In this document: piece after piece, positions 35,824 to 45,105 of the stretch | How positions within the stretch are numbered: the stretch's first letter is position 1 | Layout: each line of letters opens with the position of its first letter | Origin: Arthrobacter cryoconiti | GTDB taxonomy: Bacteria; Actinomycetota; Actinomycetes; Actinomycetales; Micrococcaceae | Length of the DNA: 64,000 bases | Direction: 5' to 3' | Assembly (NCBI RefSeq): GCF_020905375.1 | Contig: NZ_JAJJBU010000024.1 | Location: 47,489-111,488 of the forward strand | Notes under the pieces: generated by a model | What the model was told of the DNA's origin: nothing | Database searches by the model: none | Seen by the model: the letters and a program-made list of their open reading frames with translations, nothing else | Translations under genes and position numbers: made by a program

Positions 35824-37512
35824 GGTGAGCCAGAGTGTGGTTTCTCCTGGAATAAGAGCGGCCGCCTCCGCTGGACTCGACTCCTTGATACTGGAGCTAA
35901 GCACCACTTTGGAAGGATCGACGCCGGACGGCAAGGGTGCCGCCGAGGAGGAAAAGTTGGTGAGCACTTCCCAGCCGTTCGGGCGACGATAGTGGACCAC
36001 AGAGGCATCCGGGAGGCTGAGCCATTCCAACGATTCGTCGCTTTGCAGTTCCCGACGCAACCGCAACGCCGCACGGTACATTTCCAAAGTAGAGCCAGCC
36101 ACCCCATCTTGAACGTCCGCAGCTAGGGCACCGAACCACTTCGGCTGTGGCAGCCAAGGCGTAGCGCCGAAGCCGAAATTGGGACCGGCCGCTGTCCAGG
36201 GCAGCGGTACACGGCAGCCATCGCGGCCCTTGACTTTGTTAGCCGTGCGGGACCAGGTGGGATCGGCCAAAACGGAGGCAGGCAGGTCCGCAACCTCAAA
36301 GAGGCCTAATTCTTCACCTTGATACAGATATGCGGAACCGGGCAAGCCGAGCATGAACAGCGTTGCTGCCCGGGCCCGACGCACGCCTCGCGTCAGATCT
36401 GGAACAGGAATGGCGCCGTCGGCCAGCAACCATGCCTCAAGGTCGGCGTGCGTAGAGTCATCCGGGAGCGCGTACCGGGAGGCATGACGGACCACGTCAT
36501 GGTTGGAGAATACCCAGGTCGAGGATGCACCGGAACCCTCGGCCTCGCTGAGGCACTTCTGGACAATTGTGCGGAATTCACTGGCGTCAAAGTGAGCTTG
36601 GAGCAGATCGAAGTTGAACGCCTGACCCAGCTCTGTGGAGCGGGCGTATTTGAGGCGACGCTCTGTAAACGGCACCCAGGCTTCGGCTACTGCGGCCTTC
36701 GGCGGATCGTACTCGTCCAACACGGCACGCCAGCCGGCAAAGATTTCATGCACCTGATCCCGGTCAAAGAGCGGGTCTGAACCATCAGCAACGACGATCT
36801 CCAACGTCGGTTTGGAGCGCAGCGGCAATGTCATGTCCTTGGCTAGCCCGTGCGCTACGTCCACACGGAATCCGTCCACACCTCTGTCCGCCCAGAACCG
36901 CAAGGTGGCATGGAAATCGTCGCGAACCTCCGGATGATCCCAGTTGAAGTCGGGTTGTTCGGTGGCGAACAGATGTAAGTACCATTGGCCCAATTCTCCG
37001 GCTTTAGGCCCGGCCTGCTCCACCACGCGCGTCCACGCGCCACCGCCAAAGTGGGAGGGCCAGTCCGAGGGCGGCAGCTCGCCATCGGCTCCGAGCCCAT
37101 CGAGAAAATGGTATCGTTCGCGCTCGGGAGAACCAGGGGCGGAGGCCAGTGCGGCCTTAAACCAGACGTGCCGGTTGGAGGAATGGTTAGGGACGACGTC
37201 GACAATGACGCGAATACCAGCTGTATGCGCGGCGTCCATCATGACGTCAAAATCCGTCAAGGTGCCTAACCGCGGGTCAACGTTGCGGTAGTCGTCGACG
37301 TCATAGCCGCCGTCAGCCAATGCCGAAGGGTAGAAAGGACTGAGCCAGATCGCGTCAATGCCCAGATCGGATAGGTAATCCATACGGGCGCTCACCCCAG
37401 GCAAGTCCCCGAGACCGTCACCATTGGAGTCGGAGAAACTACGCGGGTAGATCTGGTAGACGGCGGCTTGGCGCCACCATGTTGCGTCGGGGTGCGTGGA
37501 GGGAAAACTCAT
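35803..37512 (-). CDS. GH13 alpha-glucosidase / oligo-1,6-glucosidase type
   Basis: Hydrolyses alpha-glucosidic bonds of small oligosaccharides in the cytosol. From ATG 37512 it has 569 residues and no signal peptide. Motifs: VYQIYPRSFSDSNGDGLGDL near residue 18, DVVPNHSS (105-112), GFRVDVAHG with nucleophile Asp218, AEAW with acid/base Glu277, and SNHDVVRH with Asp339. Readings upstream of 37512 lack similarity and run into the lacI promoter region. The C-terminus WLTPNPRLL lies in a repeat and may be shifted from its ancestral end. It is divergent from the LacI gene, which may control it. Confidence 0.9.
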   Translation of the reverse strand: MSFPSTHPDATWWRQAAVYQIYPRSFSDSNGDGLGDLPGVSARMDYLSDLGIDAIWLSPFYPSALADGGYDVDDYRNVDPRLGTLTDFDVMMDAAHTAGIRVIVDVVPNHSSNRHVWFKAALASAPGSPERERYHFLDGLGADGELPPSDWPSHFGGGAWTRVVEQAGPKAGELGQWYLHLFATEQPDFNWDHPEVRDDFHATLRFWADRGVDGFRVDVAHGLAKDMTLPLRSKPTLEIVVADGSDPLFDRDQVHEIFAGWRAVLDEYDPPKAAVAEAWVPFTERRLKYARSTELGQAFNFDLLQAHFDASEFRTIVQKCLSEAEGSGASSTWVFSNHDVVRHASRYALPDDSTHADLEAWLLADGAIPVPDLTRGVRRARAATLFMLGLPGSAYLYQGEELGLFEVADLPASVLADPTWSRTANKVKGRDGCRVPLPWTAAGPNFGFGATPWLPQPKWFGALAADVQDGVAGSTLEMYRAALRLRRELQSDESLEWLSLPDASVVHYRRPNGWEVLTNFSSSAAPLPSGVDPSKVVLSSSIKESSPAEAAALIPGETTLWLTPNPRLL

Positions 37513-37671
37513 GAGGTGATGGACCCTTTCATGACGCTTGCGCCAGCAATTGTCGAACCGATACAACAACACTATCGGTGACACGGCTCGGTTGCGGAAA
37601 CCACGGGGCCAGTCCGTCCGGCGTTTTTCGTCTCGACAAGGCTGGCCAGCGGTACCCGGAACGGTTCGCCC

Positions 37672-37700
37672 TTGACGCTCAAAAGTCCTTGCATTAGTCT
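37672..37700 (+). promoter_or_regulatory. Promoter of the lacI-rbs operon
   Basis: TTGACG (37672-37677), a 17-base spacer, then TAGTCT (37695-37700). Initiation is expected near 37707, inside the first operator. Confidence 0.65.
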
Positions 37701-37701
37701 G

Positions 37702-37729
37702 TGAGAACGATTCCATGGGAACGTTTCCA
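37702..37729 (+). promoter_or_regulatory. Two abutting LacI-family operators
   Basis: TGAGAACGATTCCA (37702-37715) and TGGGAACGTTTCCA (37716-37729) are 14-bp near-palindromes with a central CG and 12 of 14 identical bases, placed back to back. The second is symmetric except for one pair. They cover the expected start of transcription, so repressor binding would block it. Confidence 0.7.
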
Positions 37730-37764
37730 CGGAACACTGCACGACACATCACAAAGAGGTGAGT

Positions 37765-38790
37765 ATGGCTACCATCAGAGACGTCGCTGCCGCTGCAGGC
37801 GTTTCGGTGTCGACGGCGTCGCGGGTTATTGCAGGTAATCCGGCTACATCGCCCGCATCTAGAGCCCAGGTAACCGCTGCTGTTAAAGCACTGGATTTCC
37901 GGCCAAATACGCAGGCACAGTCACTGCGCTCCACTCGCACCAATTCCCTCGGGCTCCTTGTCTCGGACGTACGGAACCCCTTCTTTGCAGACCTCGCCCA
38001 TGCCGCTGAACAAGCAGGACTGGACGCTGGCTACGTGACTTTACTGGGCAATGCCAACGAACGTGTTGATCAACAGGATCGATACCTTAATACCTTGATC
38101 CAGCGGCGCGTTGACGGAATACTTCTGACCCCGCACGGGGACGGCAGCGGGGCAATTGCAGACATCGTCCGCCGTGGCATTCCGACGGTGTTCGTGGACC
38201 GGACCGTGGACGGCGTGGATGTGCCCACTGTGACCACAGACAGCAACAAGGGAATCCAACAAGCTGTCCAACATCTGTCCTCCATGGGCCACACCAGAAT
38301 CGGTTTTATCTCTGGTCCGCAATCAACGTCCACGGGACGCGAGCGTTGGGCAGCCTATACCAATGCCTTGGCTATGAGCTCGCTCGCAGCTGATGTGGAA
38401 TTGGTGTACTTCGGGGACTACCAGACAGCCAGTGGGGCTGCTGGCATGCAAAAGCTGATGAACCTTCAAACGCCCCCGACGGCGGTCATTGCTGCCGACA
38501 GTCTGATGGCTATGGGGGCCATTTCTTGTGTTCATGAGATGAAGTTGAAAATTGGCCGTGACGTGGCTCTGATTGCTTTTGACGACATTGAGATGTTCAC
38601 CCTGCTTGACCCGTCTCTAACAGTAGTTTCCAACAACGTCCATGAAATGGGCAAGCTTGCCGTGGGGCTTCTCATCGATGTCATTGGGGGGCGGAACCCA
38701 CAGTCGATAGTTCTACCGAGCGAACTCATCATCCGTTCCTCGACCAGCAGCGCCGAACAGGCCGGCTCGATAATCACAAGGGGCCACTGA
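37765..38790 (+). CDS. rbsR: LacI-family transcriptional regulator of the rbs operon
   Basis: A 341-residue repressor with an N-terminal helix-turn-helix (MATIRDVAAAAGVSVSTASR, 1-20) and a periplasmic-binding-type sensor domain (residues 60-335; GLLVSDVRNPFFADL, TVFVDRTVDG, IAFDDIEMFTLLDP). GAGG at 37755-37758 sets ATG 37765; the GTG at 37759 is less likely. It is first in the operon, two bases before rbsA, and two matching operators lie just upstream, so it should repress itself and the transport genes. Ribose as inducer is inferred from the neighbours. Confidence 0.88.
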   Translation: MATIRDVAAAAGVSVSTASRVIAGNPATSPASRAQVTAAVKALDFRPNTQAQSLRSTRTNSLGLLVSDVRNPFFADLAHAAEQAGLDAGYVTLLGNANERVDQQDRYLNTLIQRRVDGILLTPHGDGSGAIADIVRRGIPTVFVDRTVDGVDVPTVTTDSNKGIQQAVQHLSSMGHTRIGFISGPQSTSTGRERWAAYTNALAMSSLAADVELVYFGDYQTASGAAGMQKLMNLQTPPTAVIAADSLMAMGAISCVHEMKLKIGRDVALIAFDDIEMFTLLDPSLTVVSNNVHEMGKLAVGLLIDVIGGRNPQSIVLPSELIIRSSTSSAEQAGSIITRGH

Positions 38791-38791
38791 A

Positions 38792-40297
38792 ATGGATCCA
38801 AAACCGCTAGTCACGCTAGCCAACGTCACCAAGTCGTTTGGCCCCGTGCAGGTTATCAAGGGTGTTAGCGTCAGCGTTTATCCCGGCAAAGTACAGGTGC
38901 TACTGGGTGAAAACGGTGCAGGTAAGTCGACATTAATCAAGATGCTGGCTGGCGTTCATCAGCCGGACAGCGGCGAAATCATTATGGATGGCCAAGCTGT
39001 GAGCCTTCCCAACACCCGCACGGCAGAGCAGCATGGAATTGCCACGATCCATCAGGAATTGAATCTGGTGGGAACCATGAGTATCGCTGAAAACGTAATG
39101 CTGGGAAGAACACCACGCAAGTTTGGCATGGTGGACAGGAAAGAATTACGCCGCAAGGCGCGGGAAGCGTTGGCGCTGATTGGACTCACGATCGACGTCG
39201 ATACACTCGTGAACGAACTCGGTATTGCTCAGCAACAGCTGGTAGAAATTGCCAAGGCGTTGAGCATCCACGCCAAGATACTGATTCTTGATGAGCCCAC
39301 AGCCGCACTGACCCGCCATGAAACAGAACACCTATTCAAGGTCGTGGAGGACTTGCGCAACCACGGCGTGGGCATGCTCTTCATTAGCCACCACCTCGAT
39401 GAAATAGCTGAGATTGGAGATTCAGTCACTGTGCTGCGGGACGGGGAGTTCGTAGCGGAAGTCCCGGGCTCCACGCCGGAAGACGAACTGGTGAAGCTAA
39501 TGGTGGGACGCGCCATTGACGAGCAGTTTCCTCGCCAAAAAAATTCCCAACCAAAGGCTTCACTGATCTTGGAAGTTTCAAAACTTGGTTCCAAGGACAA
39601 GTTCAAGGACATCAGTTTCACCGTCAAGGCGGGAGAGATCGTGGGGATCGCAGGCCTAGTCGGGGCCGGCCGGACTGAAGTGCTCCGAGCGATCGCTGGC
39701 GCCGATAAATACGATCACGGCTCAGTGAGGATTCGCAATAAGCCACTACAGCGCGGAAGCGTGGAGGCTGCGATCAAGGCTGGGATCGGCCATGTCCCTG
39801 AAGATCGGAAGGTCCAGGGCCTAGTCTTGGATGCCTCGGTCAATGACAACTTAGGCTATGCCACGCTACAAGAAACCTCCCGGTTTGGCCTTGCCGACTT
39901 CTCAGGACAAAAGAGCCGTGCGGAGAGTGTGGCTAAGACCTTACGAATTCGCATGCACGACATAGAACAGCCGATCAGATCCCTATCAGGTGGGAATCAG
40001 CAAAAAGCGGTTTTCGGCCGGTGGATTCTTGCGCAATCCACTCTCCTTCTCTTGGACGAACCAACCCGAGGCGTTGATGTTGGCGCCAAGGTCGAAATCT
40101 ACGAGCTCATGAATGCGATCACCGCCGCAGGTGGCGCCATAGTCATGGTCTCCAGCGAACTGCCTGAAGTCTTGGGCATGAGCGACCGGATCCTGGTAAT
40201 GCGCGACGGTGAAATTGCCGGCGAACTTGACGCACGGGAAGCCACACAAGACAAAGTCATGACGCTCGCGGCGCGCGACACCGACGAAGACCTTTGA
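38792..40297 (+). CDS. rbsA: Ribose ABC transporter ATP-binding protein
   Basis: Double ATPase that drives ribose uptake. The 501 residues contain two ABC domains. The first has Walker A GENGAGKST (near residue 43) and Walker B ILILDEPTAALT. The second has a degenerate Walker A GLVGAGRTE, as usual in RbsA, with signature LSGGNQQKAVFGRW and LLLLDEPTRGVDVGAK. Its ATG lies one base after the regulator stop, so the two are cotranscribed. Confidence 0.94.
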   Translation: MDPKPLVTLANVTKSFGPVQVIKGVSVSVYPGKVQVLLGENGAGKSTLIKMLAGVHQPDSGEIIMDGQAVSLPNTRTAEQHGIATIHQELNLVGTMSIAENVMLGRTPRKFGMVDRKELRRKAREALALIGLTIDVDTLVNELGIAQQQLVEIAKALSIHAKILILDEPTAALTRHETEHLFKVVEDLRNHGVGMLFISHHLDEIAEIGDSVTVLRDGEFVAEVPGSTPEDELVKLMVGRAIDEQFPRQKNSQPKASLILEVSKLGSKDKFKDISFTVKAGEIVGIAGLVGAGRTEVLRAIAGADKYDHGSVRIRNKPLQRGSVEAAIKAGIGHVPEDRKVQGLVLDASVNDNLGYATLQETSRFGLADFSGQKSRAESVAKTLRIRMHDIEQPIRSLSGGNQQKAVFGRWILAQSTLLLLDEPTRGVDVGAKVEIYELMNAITAAGGAIVMVSSELPEVLGMSDRILVMRDGEIAGELDAREATQDKVMTLAARDTDEDL

Positions 40298-40316
40298 AAG
40301 ACTAGGAACACAAGCA

Positions 40317-41288
40317 ATGTCCACAGCAACGATTGACGCATCACGACGTCGTTTTGACGTCAAAAGATTCCTGGCAAACAATGGCGCCCTCGTGGGACTG
40401 CTGATCTTGTGTCTAGGTTTGTTTATTGCCACGCCAGACTTTTTGACAGGGCCTAACCTTCTCAACATTGGCATTCAAGTGTCCACTGTGGCAGTGCTTG
40501 CTTTCGGTATGACGTTTGTGATCGTGGCCGGCGGTATCGATCTCTCGGTTGGATCCGTGGCAGCCCTTTCAGCCATGGTTTCCAGTTGGCTCTATGTCGG
40601 CTCCGGGGTATCGGGGTGGATAGCGTTGATAGCAGGGTTAGTTACCGGCCTTTTGGTAGGAGTCGTCAACGGCTTAGTCAGTGCCTACGGTAAACTTCCG
40701 TCCTTCATTGCCACACTGGCAATGCTCAGCGTCGCCCGCGGTTTGACTCTCGTGATCTCCGACGGGCGACCCATCAAGACGGCGCCAGAGGTGTCCTTCC
40801 TCGGAGGGAATCTGGGCCCTATCCCCATGCCGATCATTGTGCTGGTGGCATCGGCGATCATCGCATCGTTCTTGCTCAATCGCACTGTTTTAGGGCGTTC
40901 AATGTACGCTGTGGGCGGCAACGCAGAAGCTGCGAGGCTCTCAGGGCTTCCCGTTAAGCGCATCGTAGTGATTGTCTTTGGTCTCGCCGGACTATTTGCT
41001 GCTCTGGCAGGACTACTGCTGGCTGGCCGCTTGGATTCCGCTCAACCGCAAGCTGCCGCTGGTTACGAGTTAGATGCCATCGCCGCAGTAGTAATCGGTG
41101 GAGCATCGCTGGCAGGTGGACTGGGACGGATCTCAGGCACATTTGTGGGCGCCCTTGTTCTTGTGGTTATCCGCAACGGATTGAACCTACTCAACGTGAC
41201 ATCGTTCTGGCAGCAGGTGGTTATTGGCGTGGTCATTGCGCTGGCAGTGGGCATTGACGTCCTACGCCGCAAAACCCGCAACGCGTGA
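40317..41288 (+). CDS. rbsC: Ribose ABC transporter permease
   Basis: Inner-membrane channel of the ribose importer. The 323 residues have eight to ten hydrophobic segments and the family signatures AGGIDLSVGSVAAL near residue 72 and GYELDAIAAVVIGGASLAGG near residue 247. The C-terminus ends LAVGIDVLRRKTRNA. It lies 19 bases after rbsA; GAAAGACTAGGAACA before the ATG is a modest ribosome site. Confidence 0.94.
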   Translation: MSTATIDASRRRFDVKRFLANNGALVGLLILCLGLFIATPDFLTGPNLLNIGIQVSTVAVLAFGMTFVIVAGGIDLSVGSVAALSAMVSSWLYVGSGVSGWIALIAGLVTGLLVGVVNGLVSAYGKLPSFIATLAMLSVARGLTLVISDGRPIKTAPEVSFLGGNLGPIPMPIIVLVASAIIASFLLNRTVLGRSMYAVGGNAEAARLSGLPVKRIVVIVFGLAGLFAALAGLLLAGRLDSAQPQAAAGYELDAIAAVVIGGASLAGGLGRISGTFVGALVLVVIRNGLNLLNVTSFWQQVVIGVVIALAVGIDVLRRKTRNA

Positions 41289-41349
41289 ACCCTCAATAGA
41301 TCAATTAAGCACGTCAATTTTATTACCCTAAAGACAAAAGGAATGAACA

Positions 41350-42288
41350 ATGAAGATCTCCCTTCGACAAATTGCGGCTGTCACCGCCACTGCCGCCATC
41401 CTTCTAACCGGAACTACTGCGTGCAACCGCAATACGGCGGCTTCCGGCACTGACAAGGTGGTCTTGGCGCTGTCCACATTGAATAACCCCTTCTTCGTGG
41501 AAGTTCGCGATGGGGCGCAAGCGGCTGCCAAAGAGGCTGGTATCAACTTAGAAGTAGTTGATGCCCAGAATGACTCCGCAACCCAAGCCAATCAGCTGGC
41601 AACAGCTGCCACCGGCAGCGCCAAAGTGGTGATCGTCAATCCGGTAGATTCGGATGCTTCGGGCACCTCGGTCAAGGCTCTGAACGCGGCCAGCATCCCC
41701 GTTATTGGCGTGGATAGAACAGTCAATGGTGCGGACCTGGCATCATTTGTGGCTAGTGACAATGTTGCTGGTGGCAAGCAAGCAGCCGTTGAACTAGCAA
41801 AATCCATGAACGAAAAAGGAAGCATCATCATCCTGCAAGGTGTTTCAGGTACATCCGCGAGCCGTGACCGTGGAGCCGGATTCGAAGAAGGCTTGAAGGC
41901 ATATCCGGGTATTACCGTCGCCGCCAAGCAGACTGCAGGCTTTGACCGCGCCACTGCCTTGGACGTAACGACCAACTTGCTACAGGCAAATCCCAATGTG
42001 ACAGGTGTTTTTGCGGAAAATGACGAAATGGCTTTGGGTGCGATCCAGGCCCTAGGCACAAAGGCCGGTACCAGCGTCAAGGTGGTCGGGTTTGACGGCA
42101 CCACCGATGGGCTGGCCGCCATCAAGGATGGCAAGCTCGTAGCCACGATTGCTCAACAGCCGGCAAAGTTGGGGCAGCTGGCTATCCAGCTCGCCGCCAA
42201 GATCATCAAGGGTGAGAGCGTTGAAGCTACCGTTCCCGTCGAGGTTGTTTCAGTGACCAAGGCGAATGTTGCTGACTACCTCAAGTGA
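41350..42288 (+). CDS. rbsB: Ribose-binding lipoprotein
   Basis: Extracellular capture protein of the importer. The 312 residues start with a lipoprotein signal ending at Cys25 (LTGTTACNR). The mature part has LALSTLNNPFFVEVRDGAQ, NPVDSDASGTSVKALN, GVDRTVNG and GFDGTTDGLAAIKDGKL, all typical of RbsB. The ATG follows AAAAGGAATG. The stop overlaps the rbsK start. Confidence 0.93.
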   Translation: MKISLRQIAAVTATAAILLTGTTACNRNTAASGTDKVVLALSTLNNPFFVEVRDGAQAAAKEAGINLEVVDAQNDSATQANQLATAATGSAKVVIVNPVDSDASGTSVKALNAASIPVIGVDRTVNGADLASFVASDNVAGGKQAAVELAKSMNEKGSIIILQGVSGTSASRDRGAGFEEGLKAYPGITVAAKQTAGFDRATALDVTTNLLQANPNVTGVFAENDEMALGAIQALGTKAGTSVKVVGFDGTTDGLAAIKDGKLVATIAQQPAKLGQLAIQLAAKIIKGESVEATVPVEVVSVTKANVADYLK

Positions 42289-43253
42289 GCGCCGTGAGCT
42301 CTTCTCATAACCGAAAAACGTTGAAGACGGAAAAACCGATTCTTGGCACGGTGGTGGTAGTTGGCTCCATCAACATTGATCAAGTGGTGAGTGTTAACCG
42401 CCACCCGCTCCCTGGCGAGACCCTGATAGGCAATGACTTGGAATTGTTGCCTGGCGGGAAAGGGGCGAATCAAGCAGTAGCCGCGGCCAGCCTTGGCGGT
42501 AAAGTGGCGCTGGTCGGGGCAGTGGGAGATGATTCCACTGCCACGGCGGCGATGGCGATATTGATAGCTTCCGGTGTTGACACCGTGGAGGTGGAAACTG
42601 TCGAAGGGCCCACAGGCCTGGCACTGATCACGGTCTGTGAGAACGGTGAGAACACGATTGTAGTGGTTCCAGGGGCCAATGCTTTCGTTGATAAGGCATT
42701 TGTGCACGCGCGGCAGGCCCTGGTTGCCAGCGCTTGTGTAGTTGTTTTGCAAGGGGAAATCCCGCGTTCGGGAATTATGGAAGCTGCCCGGCTTGCTCAG
42801 GGCAGAGTGCTCTTGAACCTAGCCCCGGTCATCAAACTCGACGAAGCAACCTTGCACCTTGCCGACCCTTTGGTTGTCAATGAGCATGAGGCGTCGTTGC
42901 TATTGAACCTGCTCAAACCCGGGACGGATTTCCCGGGGGCCGATCGGAAGATTGCGCAAGAACTCCTGGATTGGGGCATGAAGTCAGTGGTTCTCACACG
43001 TGGCGCCAAGGGAGCGTTGTGTGTGGATGATTCAGGTACTCTTGACGTCGCGGCTCCAGTAGTCACTGCCCGCGACACGTCGGGAGCTGGCGATGCCTTC
43101 GTGGGTGCGTTGAGTCTGAAACTGGCTGCTGGGCAGTCTCTACAGGACGCCGTCCGCTATGCAGTGCGAGTGGGTGCTTTTGCTGTGCAGAGCCGCGGAA
43201 CGCAGCCATCTTATCCGCGGGTGGGGGACCTCTTGCCGCAGTCTAAACAGTGA
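42285..43253 (+). CDS. rbsK: Ribokinase
   Basis: Phosphorylates ribose to ribose 5-phosphate. The 322 residues have the PfkB fold: VVVVGSINIDQVVSVNRHPL, the GGKGANQAVAAASLGGKVAL motif near residue 60, and the C-terminal DTSGAGDAFVGAL with the catalytic Asp. The first 20 or so residues are an extension. The start is GTG overlapping the rbsB stop, and the end overlaps rbsD. Confidence 0.94.
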   Translation: MSAVSSSHNRKTLKTEKPILGTVVVVGSINIDQVVSVNRHPLPGETLIGNDLELLPGGKGANQAVAAASLGGKVALVGAVGDDSTATAAMAILIASGVDTVEVETVEGPTGLALITVCENGENTIVVVPGANAFVDKAFVHARQALVASACVVVLQGEIPRSGIMEAARLAQGRVLLNLAPVIKLDEATLHLADPLVVNEHEASLLLNLLKPGTDFPGADRKIAQELLDWGMKSVVLTRGAKGALCVDDSGTLDVAAPVVTARDTSGAGDAFVGALSLKLAAGQSLQDAVRYAVRVGAFAVQSRGTQPSYPRVGDLLPQSKQ

Positions 43254-43633
43254 AGAAGCGCGGGATTCTTCACGCCGAGCTGAACGCTGAGCTGAGCAAA
43301 TTAGGGCATACGGACATGGTGTTGCTGGCCGATTGTGGAATGCCAGTTCCGACAGGCGTAAAAGTCGTAGACCTAGCCGTGATTCACGGTGTTCCAAGCT
43401 TTGCTCAGGTTTTGGATGCTTTACAAAATGAATACATCTTTGAGCGATGCGTTGCCGCAGCGGAATGTCAAAGTGGCCCAGTTCAGACGTGGCTGCAGGA
43501 GCGTTTTCCCGGCATTGACTATGTGAGTCATGCAGGATTGAAGACCATGTCAGCTGACGCGAAACTGTTCATCCGCACTGGGGAAGCTACGCCTTTTGCC
43601 AATGTGGCATTGTATTGCGGGGTGCCTTTCTAG
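43250..43633 (+). CDS. rbsD: D-ribose pyranase
   Basis: Interconverts beta-pyranose and furanose forms of ribose, giving ribokinase its substrate. The 127 residues show MKKRGILHAELNAELSKLGH with catalytic His20, LADCGMPVP, and the C-terminal FIRTGEATPFANVALYCGV. The start is GTG overlapping rbsK (GTGA). The full RbsR-A-C-B-K-D set is present and intact. Confidence 0.94.
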   Translation: MKKRGILHAELNAELSKLGHTDMVLLADCGMPVPTGVKVVDLAVIHGVPSFAQVLDALQNEYIFERCVAAAECQSGPVQTWLQERFPGIDYVSHAGLKTMSADAKLFIRTGEATPFANVALYCGVPF

Positions 43634-43654
43634 CTCCGAGACTGACGGATATAT

Positions 43655-43692
43655 GCCACCAGGCAGCCAGCAAGCGTTAGCAGCCTGGTGGC
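43655..43692. terminator. Hairpin between rbsD and mshA
   Basis: GCCACCAGGC (43655-43664) pairs perfectly with 43683-43692. It overlaps the last codons of mshA and lies between convergent genes. No clear T-run, so function as terminator is tentative. Confidence 0.45.
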
Positions 43693-44987
43693 ACCACGTA
43701 TTGGTACGTCAGTGCCAAATCGTAGCTTGACATGGTTTGAGCGGCGGTGTTTTCCCAGCCGAACGCCTCCGCGTAGACGGAAGCGGCCCGGCCCATGTCG
43801 ATGCGCGTCTGAGCGGAATCGTGCAAGGAAGCAATGGCGTTGGCCCAGCGTCGCGCTGAGCGGCCCTCCACTAACAGCCCTGTTCGTCCGTCGCTGACAG
43901 CGCGGGGGAGCCCACCTACATTAGTAGCAATAACTGGGGTACCGCACGCCTGCGCCTCCAAGGCCACCAGACCGAAGGATTCGCTAGCTGACGGTACAGC
44001 GACGACGTCGGCGCTGCGGTACCAGTGCGCCAATTCTTCTGGGTTGACGGGAGTGAGTACCTGAGCGCTTGCCCTGAGTTTGGCGTCGCTGAGCATTTGT
44101 AAAAGATCATATTTCTCGTTTCCGCTGCGAGCCCCTAAAAACGTCAACCGCAGTGGAATATCAGGACGCTCATCTTGCAAGACCACGGCGGCGTTGACCA
44201 AGACGTGGGGGCCCTTTAGTCGCTGCAGACGTCCGGCAAACACCACATGAAAGTCACCGGCGGCAATATTGCGCTCTTGTCGAGAACGGTCACGGAACGC
44301 CGGTTTGAAGACCTTCAAATCTACGCCGGGAGAGACTATGTCAATGCGTTGTTCGCACCCGTCATAGTGGCGTTCCAACTCGGTGGCTTCCGCCGTGGTG
44401 TTCGCGATCAGGCGCGTGGCCGCACCCACGATCTGCTGTTCGCCGTCCTCCCGTATCCCTGGTTCCGCGCTCTGGCCAGGCTGCAAATGACCATTTTTCA
44501 CCCGAGCCATGGTGTGCATGGTATGTACCAGAGGCAGGTCTAGACGCTTGGCTACGAGAATGCCAACCATGCCGGAGACCCAATAATGCGAATGCACAAG
44601 GCCGACGGGACTAGTGGGGCCCGCCCCTGAGACTTTATCCCCGGAAACTGTATCCACGGAAGGCGCTAAGCCAGAGGTGAGAGATTGTATGTGAGTACTG
44701 ACGGCGTCGGCCATTTCGCCAATGAGTTCCGGCAGCTCTTCCTTGGAAACTTTGGCGCAGGGCCCGGCCGTGATGTGGTGCACGGCCACCTGTGGGGCCA
44801 AGGGAATGGTGTCTGGCTGGACAGGAGATGTGCGGCGCGTGTAGATGTCCACCCATACCCCGGCTGCTGCTAGTTCCTTGGCCAGTTGCTGGACGTACAC
44901 ATTCATGCCCCCTGCGTCCCCGCCACCTGGCTGTTCCAGAGGGGATGTGTGAAGGGACAGCATGGCAACGCGCCGGACTTTGTGCAC
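43677..44987 (-). CDS. mshA: D-inositol-3-phosphate glycosyltransferase, mycothiol synthesis
   Basis: Transfers GlcNAc from UDP-GlcNAc to inositol 3-phosphate, the first step to mycothiol. The 436 residues have a GT-B fold: VAMLSLHTSPLEQPGGGDAG and GMNVYVQQLAKELAAAG at the start, HTMHTMARVKN, FAGRLQRLKGPHVL, and the E-x7-E motif SESFGLVALEAQACGTPVI. Start is GTG. An extra segment of about 24 residues (near 107-130, ending GAGPTSPVG) precedes the VHSHYW motif and looks like a loop insertion. Ino1 and the Glm enzymes in this window supply its substrates. Confidence 0.93.
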   Translation of the reverse strand: MHKVRRVAMLSLHTSPLEQPGGGDAGGMNVYVQQLAKELAAAGVWVDIYTRRTSPVQPDTIPLAPQVAVHHITAGPCAKVSKEELPELIGEMADAVSTHIQSLTSGLAPSVDTVSGDKVSGAGPTSPVGLVHSHYWVSGMVGILVAKRLDLPLVHTMHTMARVKNGHLQPGQSAEPGIREDGEQQIVGAATRLIANTTAEATELERHYDGCEQRIDIVSPGVDLKVFKPAFRDRSRQERNIAAGDFHVVFAGRLQRLKGPHVLVNAAVVLQDERPDIPLRLTFLGARSGNEKYDLLQMLSDAKLRASAQVLTPVNPEELAHWYRSADVVAVPSASESFGLVALEAQACGTPVIATNVGGLPRAVSDGRTGLLVEGRSARRWANAIASLHDSAQTRIDMGRAASVYAEAFGWENTAAQTMSSYDLALTYQYVVPPGC

Positions 44988-45105
44988 TGGTTTCCTTTGC
45001 AGCCACGGTGGATGGATCGTTCCTTATCTTGCCACTGCTTGCCCTCTGCCACCACTTCTTGCAGCGTTCGGCGCAGCGGTTGTTCTGAAGGCCTAAAATA
45101 GAAGG

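Noticed and set aside
37513..37752. N-terminal 80-residue extension of the GH13 enzyme
   Set aside because: It is unlike the family, Arg-rich, and runs through the lacI promoter and operators.
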